The notes: a model not told the origin generated them from the letters alone. DNA of 64,000 nucleotides from Aplectana chamaeleonis (GCA_029168955.1 JAPDOI010000143.1:682001-746000); one strand, 5' to 3'; shown: positions 1 through 11,760, counted from the first letter of the stretch. Numbers and translations are program-made.

Positions 1-232
1 AAAGGAAGAGATTAGTAATAATTTATAAGTCAAACACGAATGATGAGCAGAATGAAGGAAGTAATCAAAATAAATTCAGATTGACTTTAAAAGATCCTAG
101 AAGCAAACTGGAAGTTACCGCCTGTAAAAAAAGTGGCCTTGTTTGAAAAGTCTGACGTTTTGATACTGCAGGGAATTAGTGGATTTAGGGTTAAAGAAGA
201 AAATAGTTGTGGGTCAGACCCACAGCGGCCAG
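1..232. repeat. Dispersed repeat, copy 1 (cut by window edge)
   Basis: Nearly the same sequence recurs in direct orientation at 62578-62814, with scattered substitutions and small indels. It is AT-rich and has no convincing ORF. Similarity stops at the shared CAGCAG near position 232; in the other copy that is exactly where a LINE tail begins. The family is not recognised. Confidence 0.8.
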
Positions 233-499
233 CAGTATGTGCGCTTTAGCGTTTGGGTGTGTAGGGTCTAACAAAACGAAAAAAGATAGTTTATTGAAAG
301 AATTGATAGGAACAGATGGAGCAAGCGAGATATATCTTTCTGTTTCTCTCAAACCAAGACCATTCGTTGAAATCCCTTGTTTACATCACTTCCGCCCCCA
401 GAGGAGATCTCGACCACGTTTCTGACCAGTGTGCAGCCGTCTGTGGAATAACCCAACCGAGATCCAGCGTAACTGACAGGAGGTCATTCACAAGCGGAT

Positions 500-1345
500 G
501 CAGGGTATACTTGTTATCCGGGAAGACATTTTTTCGGATAATGGATCGACACGGAAAATGCGCCTTTTAAATTTTCGGATAACGGATCGAGCTCAGATAA
601 TGTCATTTTTCCAATGATTCGGATACGGTTATCCTGTCGGATAATTTAGATAACGTCGGATATTTTTGGAACAAAGTTGAGGCAAAACGGTGACAAATAA
701 ACCAGGCATTCAAGGCAATCCTTTGAAAACATCCATAATTGAGCAAACAGTTCACATACAAACTTCAATCTTCACATATGCATATCAAAAAAATATGGAA
801 ACAAATCTTCAATTACTTCTTATCGTCGTTGGGAGGCACAATATGTGGACATATACATACATAGGTCTGGTTCAGGACAACTAGCAGGTAAAAAGTATGC
901 AAAGCAACTATACAAAAACTTCTACCCCAAATAACTAGCCACTTGGTCATCTCATCTGACCACGCCCATTTTTCGGCGCCGCAACGACTCTTCCGATTCC
1001 AAAAGAAGGAGGAAAATTCTGGATTGTTGTCTAGATAGAAGGCGGTACGAAAAATGGGCATGGCCTAGTGCAATTTTATCCGATTTTATCCGAAAATTAT
1101 CCTTATTTATCCGATTTTATCCCAAATTTTGCCCGGATTTTATCCGATTTTATCCGAAATTTATCCGAATTTTATCCGGTTTTATCCGAATTTTCGACCT
1201 TTCGGATAATGGTTCGATTCACATAATGCCGATTTTAAATTTCCCGTATATTGGTTTGATTCAGATAATGCGTTTATTCGAATTTTCTGATATCGGAATA
1301 TCCGAATCTCGGATACCCGAAAATGAGTGATTCGGATACTAAGTA
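500..1345. repeat. TTATCCGA-type degenerate minisatellite
   Basis: Two blocks (about 500-680 and 1075-1345) are built from variants of TTTTATCCGAAATTTATCCG and of TTCGGATAATGGATCGA, which are complementary to each other, so the tract can fold on itself. A MITE at 952-1072 separates them. No coding potential is seen; short ORFs here are by-products of the repeat. Confidence 0.65.
952..1072. mobile_element. Short MITE with GACCACGCCCATTTTTCG ends
   Basis: Inverted ends: GACCACGCCCATTTTTCGG on the left and CGAAAAATGGGCATGGCC on the right, about 115 bp in all. A second member lies at 22541-22708 with the same CCACGCCCATTTT core. No ORF; a non-autonomous DNA element of unassigned superfamily. Confidence 0.6.
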
Positions 1346-1800
1346 TAATGCAGGGGCACCTCTTTGCACTTAATAAAAACTCATGGCACAGACTCGGGAG
1401 TGCCCACAGTGTAAGCTACTGAAAATTATCAAATCCAATCATTGAAAACTGTTTTTCTTGAATATTGATGGAATTGAATTCAAGGGTTCCTAGTTTCTCT
1501 CACATAGGACTGTCCGTTAAGAGGATCATGAATTCTGGGAGGAAAAAATTGGATAAACGAATTATTTGTTAAGGCTCAAATTATGGCTCACGATTATCTT
1601 ACTTGGAAAATGCAAGACCTTCCATTCGGCAGAGAAACATTTTCTTTTGTTTTGGCGAGCATTGTGGAATCATTCTGCGGTGAGGCCACAGAAACAGCAC
1701 AAGCCACACAGAGGCTAAAAATTCAGGAAAATCTGCGAATTTTCCTCGCAGTGGGAGCATGTCATGAACATCACAATTTTTCTTCAAGCACTGTTCAGAC
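1346..1800. other. No gene recognised
   Basis: AT-rich sequence with a few short ORFs, none with a recognisable domain or splice pattern. It abuts the palindrome, whose left arm starts at 1801. Confidence 0.4.
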
Positions 1801-3842
1801 ACACGTTGATCACAGTGGTATCTCTGAAATCATTCAAGACCCCCTTTGAACAGAGTTATGGCTCTTCAAAGATGCCTAGATTTTGAAGGTGAAAAATTGG
1901 TGGACGAGTTGTGTCAGGCCTGTCTTTCTTCATTCGCAATCTTTGCGTGAGAGAAAGCCAGGATAAGGAGACAGTCCGGTACTGAACTGAAGAACGACGA
2001 CTTGTTGGAATTCATCCATCCATTCAGCCGCTATCGAGTTCGGAAATCTGTTAGGGGTCGGGCCTGTGGTGGTGAGCGAAGGGGGTCGGGCCTGTGGTGG
2101 TCGCTTATATCTCGCTTATTTGGAGAGATTGAGATCTCGCATTTGGCACGTGTTATACGGGAGGGGTCTTCTACACATTTACATGAAAATCTCAAATTTC
2201 ATATCTGAGGGTGTACTGTGCCTTCAATGCCATCAATAACGTGTTGGGCCGTCGTGGAACTTTGTAAAAAGTAGCCCACGAGAAATGTAACAAGTAATGG
2301 TCGATTTTGGAGGTTCTACAGGTAAATTCAGAGCCTCAAAGAGATTGTGAGAGCTAAACTTGTCTTTGTCAGCCCGTAGATGTGTTTCTGTTGCGGTTAG
2401 CTGAAAAGTAATAGAGTGACTTTTGTTTTTTAGAGAATAAGTAACAGCGCAACATGAATGGGAGTCGGAGAATAGCTTCGAGGAGATGTTCCGAAACCTC
2501 ACATCACAAGACCCACCTGACTTTCTGCGCGGGACCCACCTGACATTCCTCCCTCGTGTTTGTTCGAAACATATGTACATATGGTTATTGAGGCAATCAT
2601 CGTGCTTGTAAATAAACAAAACTAGGTATCTCTGGCATATAGCTGTATCATTCTGAGAGCAAAATGTAAGTAGGCATAGATTCACTTGTGTACGAAGAAT
2701 CGTGGTCTAAGTAAAATGTTATACTATCATTACCAACGAAATTAAAAAACGTACGAATATTTTTCTTTGCTTTTTTTCTGGTGCTTAACTCCACCTGACA
2801 AGAGTCTTCATGCTTTTTTCGTGTTTTCCTCTTGTTATTAACTTCCCATGAAGGACGAGGGAAGTGTAGAAGCTGGTTCAAATCGCTCCTCATTGACGGC
2901 ATCGGTCGTATTAAGAACAGTTATTGCGCCTTCTGTCGCAGCGACATGTCGCGGAGGGCTGATGTACTGCAAATGTGCCGAAGCCTGTCGCCGCCATTTT
3001 CGCTGCCGCTGTGCAGTGCACTGCGATAGCGACAAGTTGAAAGAGCGGGAGCTCAGTGACAAGCGGTCGCTGTCGCTGTGCAGAGCGACGCGACCGTGTA
3101 TCGCGAAAGTATATACCTTACCCCTTAGCCCTGTGCATCGAGCACCAGCTGGGTCTGCCAGGATTGAATGCGGTCCCCAGCTGCTAGGTGGGGGCAAGTA
3201 TCTCCATTTTGGGTATTTCAACAGAAGACATTTTCGATACCTGAGTCCTAGCTCAAGAGTGTGTCGTATGCTTACCTTGAAATGGGCGTTGAGCCTCTTC
3301 TCAGGGTGCACGCTTCGCCTGTGATAGGCACCATCTCGCCCTTCTACCTGCGATAGGTACGCTCTCATTATGGGTAGTTTAAATGTGCAATAAAGAGTGG
3401 ACGGTTGGTGGCTCAGGAACTGGAGTTACTGGAAGCGGAGCACAGAACACCTTCAAAAGGAGAGGTGCAAAAATTTTGAATTCGAAGCACTAAGAGTTTG
3501 TGCTACTCCAGATGACAGTCTAGCTACATGTAGTTAGCACAAGGTTACTTCTGGGGCAGTATGCACGTAGGCGGCGGGTCAGGTTGAGACTGGGCAGGGT
3601 TTGGGGTGTCGGCGCGTTCGGTTATAGCAGCACGAGGGATGAAAAGGGGTTGGGGTGACACTGAAAATCGTTCTGTTTGCGAACCTTACCTAGAGGGTGG
3701 GGCAGCAAGAACCCCGCTGAGATACCAATTATTGATTACCTCCAGCACTTGCAGGGCAATCATCAAACGCGGCGATGTCTCAACCCCTGCCCACCCTCAA
3801 CCTAACCCGCCGTGTACTTGCATGCCGCCCTCGAGCAGATCC
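1801..3842. repeat. Left arm of 4.5-kb palindrome
   Basis: This about 2.04-kb arm is the reverse complement of 4294-6340, with only scattered substitutions and 1-3 nt indels. The outer pair is 1801 with 6340; the inner pair is near 3842 with 4294. The arm carries a truncated copy of the MITE seen whole at 5915-6402, a GC-rich stretch that also occurs diverged at 34.7-35.3 kb, and no recognised domain. A 176-codon minus ORF (2838-3368) is open, but it differs from its mirror copy by compensating indels, so it is not evidence of a gene. Confidence 0.93.
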
Positions 3843-4293
3843 AGAGGAAGGAATAAATGCAAATTAACCTAATAAAATCAATTGAACAATAAAAGCAAGC
3901 ACTTCAGTCAATGTTTTTGACTATATGTGTACATAAATTCGAAGGTTCATTAATTGATATTCAAATTCAAGCCAGCTGATATTCTTGATATAAGAGGTCA
4001 TCGATGCCGATGATATGGAGTGGGCTCGTCCACCATCAAAGGAAAAGAAAGTTCAGGCTTAAAATTTGGAACAAAACAGTGGTTTTTTCGCGATTTTTTC
4101 TTATAGGTCCACCTACTCGAGACCCAGAAAAGGGTTTAGGGAGAAAAAGACGACAAACATATTTGATCGCGACCACTGCCTTTAACTTTTTCCATTCCTT
4201 CCCCTCTTTCCTAAAGCGGAGAGGTGCTGGGTGGCTCCAGCTCTCCGGAAGGATTCTACTTCAAAGGGCTGGTGTCGAGAGCAAGAGAATCTA
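3843..4293. other. Spacer of the palindrome
   Basis: About 450 bp separating the two arms, unique within the window. Near 4186 it contains CACTGCCTTTAA, matching the TTAAAGGCAGTG termini of piggyBac-like elements elsewhere here, so part of the spacer may be a small TTAA element. No gene seen. Confidence 0.6.
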
Positions 4294-6340
4294 GGATCTG
4301 CTCGAGGGCGGCATGCAAGTACACGGCGGGTTAGGTTGAGGTTGGGCAGCGTTTGAGGCATCGCCGCGTTTGATGATTGCCCTGCAAGTGCTGGAGGTAA
4401 TCAATAATTGGTATCTCAGCGGGGTTCTTGCTGCCCCACCCTCCTAGGTAAGGTTCGCAAACGAACGATTTTTCAGTGTCACCCCAACCCCTTTTCATCC
4501 CTCGTGCTGCTATAACCGAACGCGCCGACACCCCAAACCCTGCCCAGTCTCAACCTGACCTGCCGCCTACGTGCATACTGCCCCAGAAGTAACCTTGTGC
4601 TAACTACATGTAGCTAGACTGTCATCTGGAGTAGCACAAACTCTTAGTGCTTCGAATTCAAATTTCTTGCACCTCTCCTTTTGAAGGTGTTCTGTGCTCC
4701 GCTTCCAGTAACTCCAGTTCCTGAGCCACCAACCGTCCACTCTTTATTGCACATTTAAACTACCCATAATGAGAGCGTACCTATCGCAGGTAGAAGGGCG
4801 AGATGGTGCCTATCACAGGCGAAGCGTGCACCCTGAGAAGAGGCTCAACGCCCATTTCAAGGTAAGCATACGACACACTCTTGAGCTAGGACTCAGGTAT
4901 CGAAAATGTCTTCTGTTGAAATACCCAAAATGGAGATACTTGACCCCACCTAGCAGCTGGGGACCGCATTCAATCCTGGCAGACCCAGCTGGTGCTCGAT
5001 GCACGGGGCTAAGGGGTAAGGTATACTTTCGCGATACACGGTCGCGTCGCTCTGCACAGCGACAGCGACCGCTTGTCACAGAGCTCCCGCTCTTTCAACT
5101 TGTCGCTATCGCAGTGCACTGCACAGCGGCAGCGAAAATGGCGGCGACAGGCTTCGGCACATTTGCAGTACATCAGCCCTCCGCGACATGTCGCTGCGAC
5201 AGAGGCGCAATAACTGTTCTTAATACGACCGATGCCGTCAATGAGGAGCGATTTGAACCAGCTTCTACACTTCCCTCGTCCTTCATGGGAAGTTAATAAC
5301 AAAGAGGAAAACACGAAAAAAAGCATAGGAAGACTCTTGTCAGGTGAGTTAAGCACCAGAAAAAAAGCAAAAGAAAAATATTCGTACGTTTTTTTAATTT
5401 CGTTGGTAATGATAGTATAACATTTTACTTAGACCACGATTCTTCGTACACAAGTGAATCTATGCCTACTTACATTTTGCTCTCGAATGTGATACAGCTA
5501 TATGCCAGAGATACCTAGTTTTGTTTATTTACAAGCACGATGATTGCCTCAATAACCATATGTACATATGTTTCGAACAAACACGAGGGAGGAATGTCAG
5601 GTGGGTCCCGCGCAGAAAGTCAGGTGGGTCTTGTGATGTGAGGTTTCGGAACATCTCCTCGAAGCTATTCTCCGACTCCCATTCATGTTGCGCTGTTACT
5701 TATTCTCTAAAAAACAAAAGTCACTCTATTACTTTTCAGCTAACCGCAACAGAAACACATCTACGGGCTGACAAAGACAAGTTTAGCTTCCTACAATCTA
5801 TTTGAGGCTCTGAATTTACCTGTAGAACCTCCAAAATCGACCATTACTTGTTACATTTCTCGTGGGCTACTTTTTACAAAGTTCCACGACGGCCCAAACA
5901 CGTTATTGATGGCATTGAAGGCACAGTACACCCTCAGATATGAAATTTCAGATTTTCGAGTAATTCTGTAGGAGACCCTCCCGTATAACACGCCAAATGC
6001 GAGATCTCAATCTCTCCAAATAAGCGAGATATAAGCGACCACCACAGGCCCGACCCCCTTCGCTCACCACCACAGGCCCGACCCCTAACAGATTTCCGAA
6101 CTCGATAGCGGCTGAATGGATGGATGAATTCCAACAAGGCGGCGTTCTTCAGTTCAGTACCGGACTGTCTCCTTATCCTGGCTTTCTCTCACGCAAAGAT
6201 TGCGAATGAAGAGAAAGACAGGCCTGAGACAACTCGTCCACCAATTTTTCACCTTCAAAATCTAGGCATCTTTGAAGAGCCATAACTCTGTTCAAAGGGG
6301 GTCTTGAATGATTTCAGAGATACCACTGTGATCAACGTGT
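4294..6340. repeat. Right arm of 4.5-kb palindrome
   Basis: Mirror of 1801-3842. Its outer edge falls inside a complete MITE (5915-6402): the arm stops at 6340 while the MITE goes on about 60 bp. The inverted duplication therefore broke within that MITE on the left side. A 175-codon plus ORF at 4769-5296 mirrors the minus ORF of the left arm, with a changed reading frame in the middle. Confidence 0.93.
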
Positions 6341-6402
6341 GACCTTTCCAAGGAAAGCATGAAATCTGTAAATTGATTTTTGGGTGTTCTGTGCCTTTGA
6401 GG
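5915..6402. mobile_element. piggyBac-like MITE, AAAGGCACAG ends
   Basis: Inverted ends TTGAAGGCACAGTACACCC at 5915 and, reversed, TCAAAGGCACAGAACACCC at 6402. Related copies occur at 1801-2226 (truncated), 24231 onward and 31820-32280, where the terminus is preceded by TTAA. TTAA plus an AAAGGC-type end is typical of piggyBac-like non-autonomous elements; superfamily assignment is inference. Confidence 0.65.
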
Positions 6403-6656
6403 CCCCTCCTTTGGTTTGAAGCGCGTTTCACAAGGCAACAGATTTGATGCAAAGAAATGCAAAACAGAACAACAGGACCGCAAATTTCTCAACTCGATTG
6501 GGGCACGTTATGCAGTTGCATTATGATACGATTATCGAAATTGCACTCAATTCCAAGGCGGATTCGAATACTCACGAAGTTGTGTCGGGCTATAATAAAT
6601 CTTTACAGGCAGTGTTCACGTTGAAAACGTGTTTCAGTTTCCACTAGGAATTGGTA

Positions 6657-7637
6657 GTGTAGGCAGGCACTCGAACTGTGAATGCGGCAGCGTTCTCAGA
6701 ATTCAAAAAAAGCCTTCGTTAAAGAAAGTTACAAGCATAGGACCCTTTTAGCCAAGGTTGCCAAGTGCTTTTACAAAACTTAGCGCGGGTACTGTACGTC
6801 GAAAAAAATCTCAGCAAGAGCACTGAGTCTTTCCTTTCAGACCCCATTTTTTCAATCGATTTTCGAAAATTCGAGGGCGCGATATGGTTTTCCCACAAAA
6901 AGGGGTGTTAGCGAATCTCGGATGGGTATTCCATCCCATTTCACTCCGCAAACTGTTTTCTACCTGCAAAAACAATCGGCTCGCACCAATGCGAATCGAA
7001 GTGATTAGTCGATACCGCTTTTTAGGCATCGCCGCGACGGAGGTATAATTTTGACCAAACACTGACTTGAGACTGATGGTGAGAAAACTTTTTAATCCTG
7101 CCTGACCGCATATGCAAACATATTCTATCCAAAAAATTAGTACTCTAGACCACGATGGTAAAGTTCGGAGCATCGAAAAAAGTTATGAAGTTAGAGTATC
7201 TTCTGGAAAATGTCGTAATGCTCACGACCCATGGCACGAGCGGCGCGCGCGATGCTGCTCCCTCCATCCGTCATGCGCTATCTCACTGTCTATAACGTCC
7301 GCTTTGCACCAGCATGCGTAGAAACCATGAGAATTCAGCGGCTGATAAATGAAATTGACAAAAAACGGTCCTTCTACCAATTTCGATCAATCACCTGATC
7401 AGATTGAAAAAAAAAACTGCTCAGCAAATGATCTAGCTTCCATCGGTGGAAGCTGTATTGGGTGATAAATGTCTTCTCCACACATACATACTTGCCATCT
7501 TTTCTTTTGTTACAGATCGCCCGAAAAAAGGAGAACTTTATTTAATTGGAATAGCTCGCTATTGTAGCCGCGCTAAATTTTGTGAAAGCACTTGCCAAGC
7601 TTGGCTAAAAGGCTCTTATGCTTTTGCCTGCCTAATA
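6657..7637. mobile_element. Non-autonomous TIR element, about 0.98 kb
   Basis: Outer ends TAGGCAGGCA (6657) and TGCCTGCCTA (7637). A longer inverted segment follows inside: 6732-6795 (CTTTTAGCCAAGGTTGCCAA and onward) pairs with 7562-7622. A minus ORF of 120 codons (6811-7173) lies inside but shows no domain. No transposase is seen. Confidence 0.65.
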
Positions 7638-7699
7638 GAGTGCTTTGTAAGACGAAATTTTTTCTAATCGCTTTGCATTTGATAGAAATAGTTCTTGCA

Positions 7700-8000
7700 A
7701 TCGTCTTTCAAAAACGTTACGCGCGGCGAAGTACGGTGTAACTTCGAGTAATAACTGTACAAGTGATAGAAGTGCAATATCTATTATGCTTCCATGAATT
7801 GAGTGCGGCTAGAACTATTTCGAGATTTGTGCAGGTAGAATTTTGGAAATCCTTTCTTCATCATGCTTGGGAACTTCCTGAGAAGTTGCAATGTGTTGCG
7901 AAAGCCCAACAACGTTAAATTGAGGTTTTCCAAAATTCCCCCTGTACAAATCTTGTAACTTTAAATTTACTATTTTACTATATAAGGTTGAAATTGAAGC
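7700..8000. repeat. Dispersed repeat unit A
   Basis: Shared with 13395-13715 (partly direct, partly inverted) and with 8690-8790 (inverted). Hallmarks are a stretch with ACAAGTGATAGAAG and another with GTAGAATTTTGGAAATCC. Unit A flanks the Penelope-like remnant, so it may belong to that element's terminal repeats; this is inference. Confidence 0.55.
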
Positions 8001-8004
8001 TCGT

Positions 8005-8706
8005 CTGATAAACCTTTATTGACTACGTTTCGGGCAATAAACCCGTCGTCAGGTCAACTGAAATATGTAAGACAAACAAATAGGCAATATGTGCTCACCA
8101 AACACCAACTACCGACCTGTGGTGACTGGGATGGAGTGGGTCGCAACCACAGATAAGCCCAGAGGTTTCGAAAAGAGGTGGGAATTATGTAAAGTGATGT
8201 TGATGAGTATCCCACCTACCTCTAAATGGGCATAAGATGGAAATGAGTAGGGCGGTGGGAGGTCTCACAATAGTGCATTGGAAGGATAGGAGGGATAAGG
8301 CATCCAGATATGTATCATATCCCAGTTGACTGCTTCCATTATAGTTGAGTCCACCAACAGTGTCTTATTTACTTATCACGAGAAGCGGTCGATTGGAGAT
8401 CGATGAACATGAAACTCGTTGCAGCACAACCGCTCTCGCTCAATCGGTATCGAGCGTGCTGGTACGGGATTCATGCACATTGATCCTCAGCCGACCGTTT
8501 CTTATTGATAAGTAAATGAGACACTCTTGGTGGACTCCACTATACAAGGTTATCAACCTTATTGCTTCCCTCATTTCTTCTCTGCTGTTGATAGGCGGTT
8601 TTTCCTTTTTTATCTCCAACGCCTCCTTTATTTTTTGTTCCACCGTGTCCACAACGTTTCTATGAAGAATGGTTACTCGAAGCCGGGTTATTTTACTATA
8701 ATTCAC
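8005..8706 (-). mobile_element. Penelope-like retroelement 3' remnant
   Basis: On the minus strand an open segment (8706 to 8440) contains VEQKIKEALEIKKEKPPINS. This is the C-terminal signature often found after the GIY-YIG endonuclease of Penelope-like elements and of some related retroelements. Downstream on the same strand (8053 to 8021) sits CTGACGACGGGTTTATTGCC followed by CGAAAC, which resembles the conserved core of the hammerhead ribozymes in Penelope terminal repeats, although the stem-II closing pair does not fit cleanly. The reverse transcriptase and the GIY-YIG motif itself are missing, so this is a truncated copy. A DIRS-like or other LINE origin cannot be excluded. Confidence 0.5.
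8341..8543. repeat. Imperfect 200-bp palindrome
   Basis: GAGTCCACCAACAGTGTC on the left pairs with GACACTCTTGGTGGACTC on the right, and the match continues at roughly 75 percent to the centre near 8442. It overlaps the end of the Penelope-like reading frame. It may be a foldback MITE or a self-complementary part of the retroelement. Confidence 0.65.
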
Positions 8707-9426
8707 TCTTTTTACTATACTAATTTATGAAGAAAACATTGACAATAATCTTCTATTACTTGTACAATTACTACTCTCCGCTGTTGCAATTTGAAGAAGG
8801 AGTCATTCGCAAAAACAAAGTCTAGAAAATCTAACAGGTTTTCCAGAACGGGGATTTAAAAGTTCGAACTTAACACGTTAACACAAGCCAAAAAACTTAA
8901 CACAAGCCACGGACCCTAGTCTCTGGTGGATCGCCAAGTCCCCGGCGTCATTTCAATCGTCAAAACCCCTGGTTTGATTGAAAAAAAAAACATTCTGTGT
9001 CAGGTACATTTCCTCCGTTTTGTACTCTTTTCCTTTTATTTTTAGGCCTCCCTTTGCTGGTCTATGTGATTAGGGCTTCATGGCATTGCTCGCTTGACGT
9101 CCGCGGACGGTCTGTGGACCTTATCCAGAACTTTTTATTGGAAAACTCCTATAGAAAATTCTCTTCAAAAGTAATAAAAGTTCCAGTACGATTATAAACA
9201 ATTATGAAGTTATTATAGCTATAGTGCCACTTTTAATGCCTTACCATTTTCGCCTAAGACAGGAGAGCTGTAGACACAATTAATGGTAGTGCAAGCTTCA
9301 TTGGAACGGCATGTTGTTGGCTACACCCTGCGGAGAAAGCTGCGGCGATAGACTAAAAACTCTACTGCTGTGAAGGATCATCACTCGTTTTCCTGATCGG
9401 AATGGAATGTGGGCTCCTAGGACTAC

Positions 9427-11010
9427 GTGTATTCGTCTACAGCTCTCACGCTTGCGTTGACTGTTGGCTCTGCTGTGAGATGTAGTTGTCTCCGCATTTC
9501 GCAAAGTTTGGCCTTTGGCTTCTCTGCGGGAGCGAATGTTCTAGGCGGTCGTCAACATCAAAATATCGGTCTTAAGAATAAGAATCCGATTGCACGCATC
9601 CCAAATCGTTTATGGAAAGATAACTGAACAATCAAAGATCAGGTAATATTTGTGTTCTATGAATTTCTGATGGGCGCATTAAACCTCATTGGAATTATGT
9701 TCTTTTATCGTGCTAGTGAATCCCCTTGTTCTTGTTCCAACGCTACCTTGTTGAAGTTGTTCTTCCTACTTCGTGCCGTCTACCCATCGTCGTCAAGTGA
9801 CGTCAAACATCTGGAGGCTACTACGCGAAGCCCGCCGTATTCTTATATCTCTGGCTTCATGAATGGGTTATACCCCGTGAGAGCTTTTGGGAGACAGAAG
9901 GAAGGGTTGCAAGAGGATCAACGGGCACAGATTGTGAATACTGCCGCTTTTGGCCTGTCTGCTTACAGCTCTTTGGTTTGCGGCCTGTGTTTGTTGGATT
10001 TTCGTGCTTTTCGTGACAGTTGTGGCGCTCTGCAGTGTATCTCCTACAGCGGCAATTAGTTCTGGTGAAGTTGCTCTGATGTTAGTCTATGCGATTCAGC
10101 TTACCAGCTTTTTCTCGTCGATAATGCGACAGTCAGCGGAATCGCGGAACGGGATGGTTTCTGCCGCGCGCATTTCACAGTATACCCAGTTGGAGTCAGA
10201 GCATGATGGTTATCCCACTGTAGAAGTGTCGAAAAAGTGGCCCACCGAAGGGCATATTACGATAAGAAATATGTCGATAGGTAAGACGAAAATGATGATT
10301 ATGTTCTCAGAAATATCGACCTTGATATCAAGCCAAAAGAGAAGATAGGAATTGCTGGACGTCCGAGTGCTGGAAGAATCTTCCTGCTCCGTGGTCTGTT
10401 TCGTCTTACTCCATCGACAACTGGGACGGTAATGATCGATGACGGCAATACAGGTGCGATTTCGCTGTAAACACTGCAAAGGGTCTACATTCATTGGTAG
10501 CCTACGGAGAAATCTTGACTCATCCAAGCATCACGCCGATGAGCAACTGAGGATAGTCCTTGATCAGATCGAGCTCAAACCAGCAGTGGCCAAACAGGCA
10601 GGTGGGCTAGAGGCTTTAATGCATGAGGGAGAAGCTAATTTTTCTGGTTCATCAGCGGCAGCTGGTGTGTCTGGTAAGTGCCCTGCTACGGAATTCACAA
10701 TTATGTAGATGTTGATGGTGATGCAATAGCTAAAGAAAACCCATGTACTGATGCGCTCATTCAAGAGACTAATCGGGAAATTTTCTCCAATGCGACTTAT
10801 CTGACGATTGCTCACAGTTTGAACACAATTATGGATTCAAACAGAGTTCCTGGTCTCAAAGATGGCGAGAGGGCTGATTCCGGTCCGACTTGGAAACTGC
10901 TGAAAAAGTCTGGTGGATAACTCAAGAGTCTCGTTGCAGAGACGGGGAAACCTAACGCTGAAGTTCTGCATAGGATGGCTCAAGGCAGCAACCACCAGAT
11001 GTCCAATTAG
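9427..11010 (+). pseudogene. ABCC (MRP-type) ABC transporter, C-terminal half, degenerate
   Basis: Conceptual translation in shifting frames follows the second half of an ABCC exporter in order. First comes the NPIxRIxNR loop (about 9579-9627, NPIARIPNR), then DVKHLEATTRSP and AFGRQ (about 9800-9900), then SSGEVALMLVYAIQLT and RQSAE (about 10055-10140), then YTQLESE and the start of the second nucleotide-binding domain (VLRNIDLDIKPKEKIGI, about 10299-10350). After that come FIGSLRRNLD (about 10490), TDALIQETNREIF (about 10747), LTIAHSLNTIMDS and an in-frame tail to a stop at 11010. Damage: TGA near 9626, a frameshift near 9955, a frameshift and TAA near 10272, Walker A changed to GRPSAGRIF (catalytic Lys lost), TAA near 10469, loss of the signature/Walker B segment after NFS (about 10640), and TAA at 10918. 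No introns are evident over 1.5 kb, so a retro-copy is possible. Family assignment is firm; the exact subtype is not. Confidence 0.85.
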
Positions 11011-11760
11011 GGCTCGATTTCACAAGATGGCAATAAAACGAAGATGTGGGAGTCCCGTCTCCTTGGAAAAATGTTCGGCTTCCTCAAAAAAAAACGCTTC
11101 TCAAAAACTACTTTTGTTTCATTACCCCGCGATGGCCTTTGCTGCTTTGCGTACCGTTGTCGTCTAGTTCCTTCCTCGTTGCAATTTCATTTATTACCAG
11201 TTCTTCTTTTAAATCGGAAAGCATAATATACCTACTTATCTAATTGTGTACGGTCGGTAATTAGCATAATATAACATATGATCCCATGTTGTCCTCTTCT
11301 CCTCTTCATGAGAGAGGAGCGAAAATACGAGTTCATCACAATATCTTTCGAGTTAGTTAGGATTCACGAACTTTTACATTTTTATTTTGCGTGGATTCCC
11401 AGAAACTGTATGTACTTTTGCTGCATCTCCTCGACTTTTTTTTATTGGAGCCTAATGATCCAGTCATAAGAGTTCCATAATATTGATACTTTGACAATCT
11501 CGTCCAGCGTGCTATTGCATAAGTCAATCCTTCTGATGTAGCCAACCATAGGGACATTCCCATATGTGAGGTCTGTCCGATAGGGGGTGTTCGCCCACGC
11601 GGTCATCGTGCGTGTCGAGCTTCCCAGATGGCCGCTTGACACGCACACCGACCGCGTATCCGGACAGTCTCATAAGGATGTCTTCTCGACATGTTTTTTT
11701 TTAACTAGGTATAATTTGTAGTCGATGTGTGTCTAGGCGCGTATTTGTGAGTGTCGAGTT
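11011..11760. other. No gene recognised
   Basis: AT-rich in the first 400 bp. 11560-11680 contains a short self-complementary patch around GTGTCGAGCTTCCCAGATGG and GCCGCTTGACACGCAC. Nothing coding is supported. It separates the ABCC pseudogene from a LINE fragment. Confidence 0.4.

Noticed and set aside
2838..5296. 175/176-codon ORF present on both palindrome arms
   Set aside because: The arms are near-identical DNA, so sharing is automatic. Compensating indels change the middle reading frame between arms without introducing stops, which argues against selection on a protein.
8997..9197. Hydrophobic ORF upstream of the ABCC pseudogene
   Set aside because: It does not align with the transmembrane part of ABCC proteins and the next 200 bp carry no homology, so it was not included in the pseudogene.
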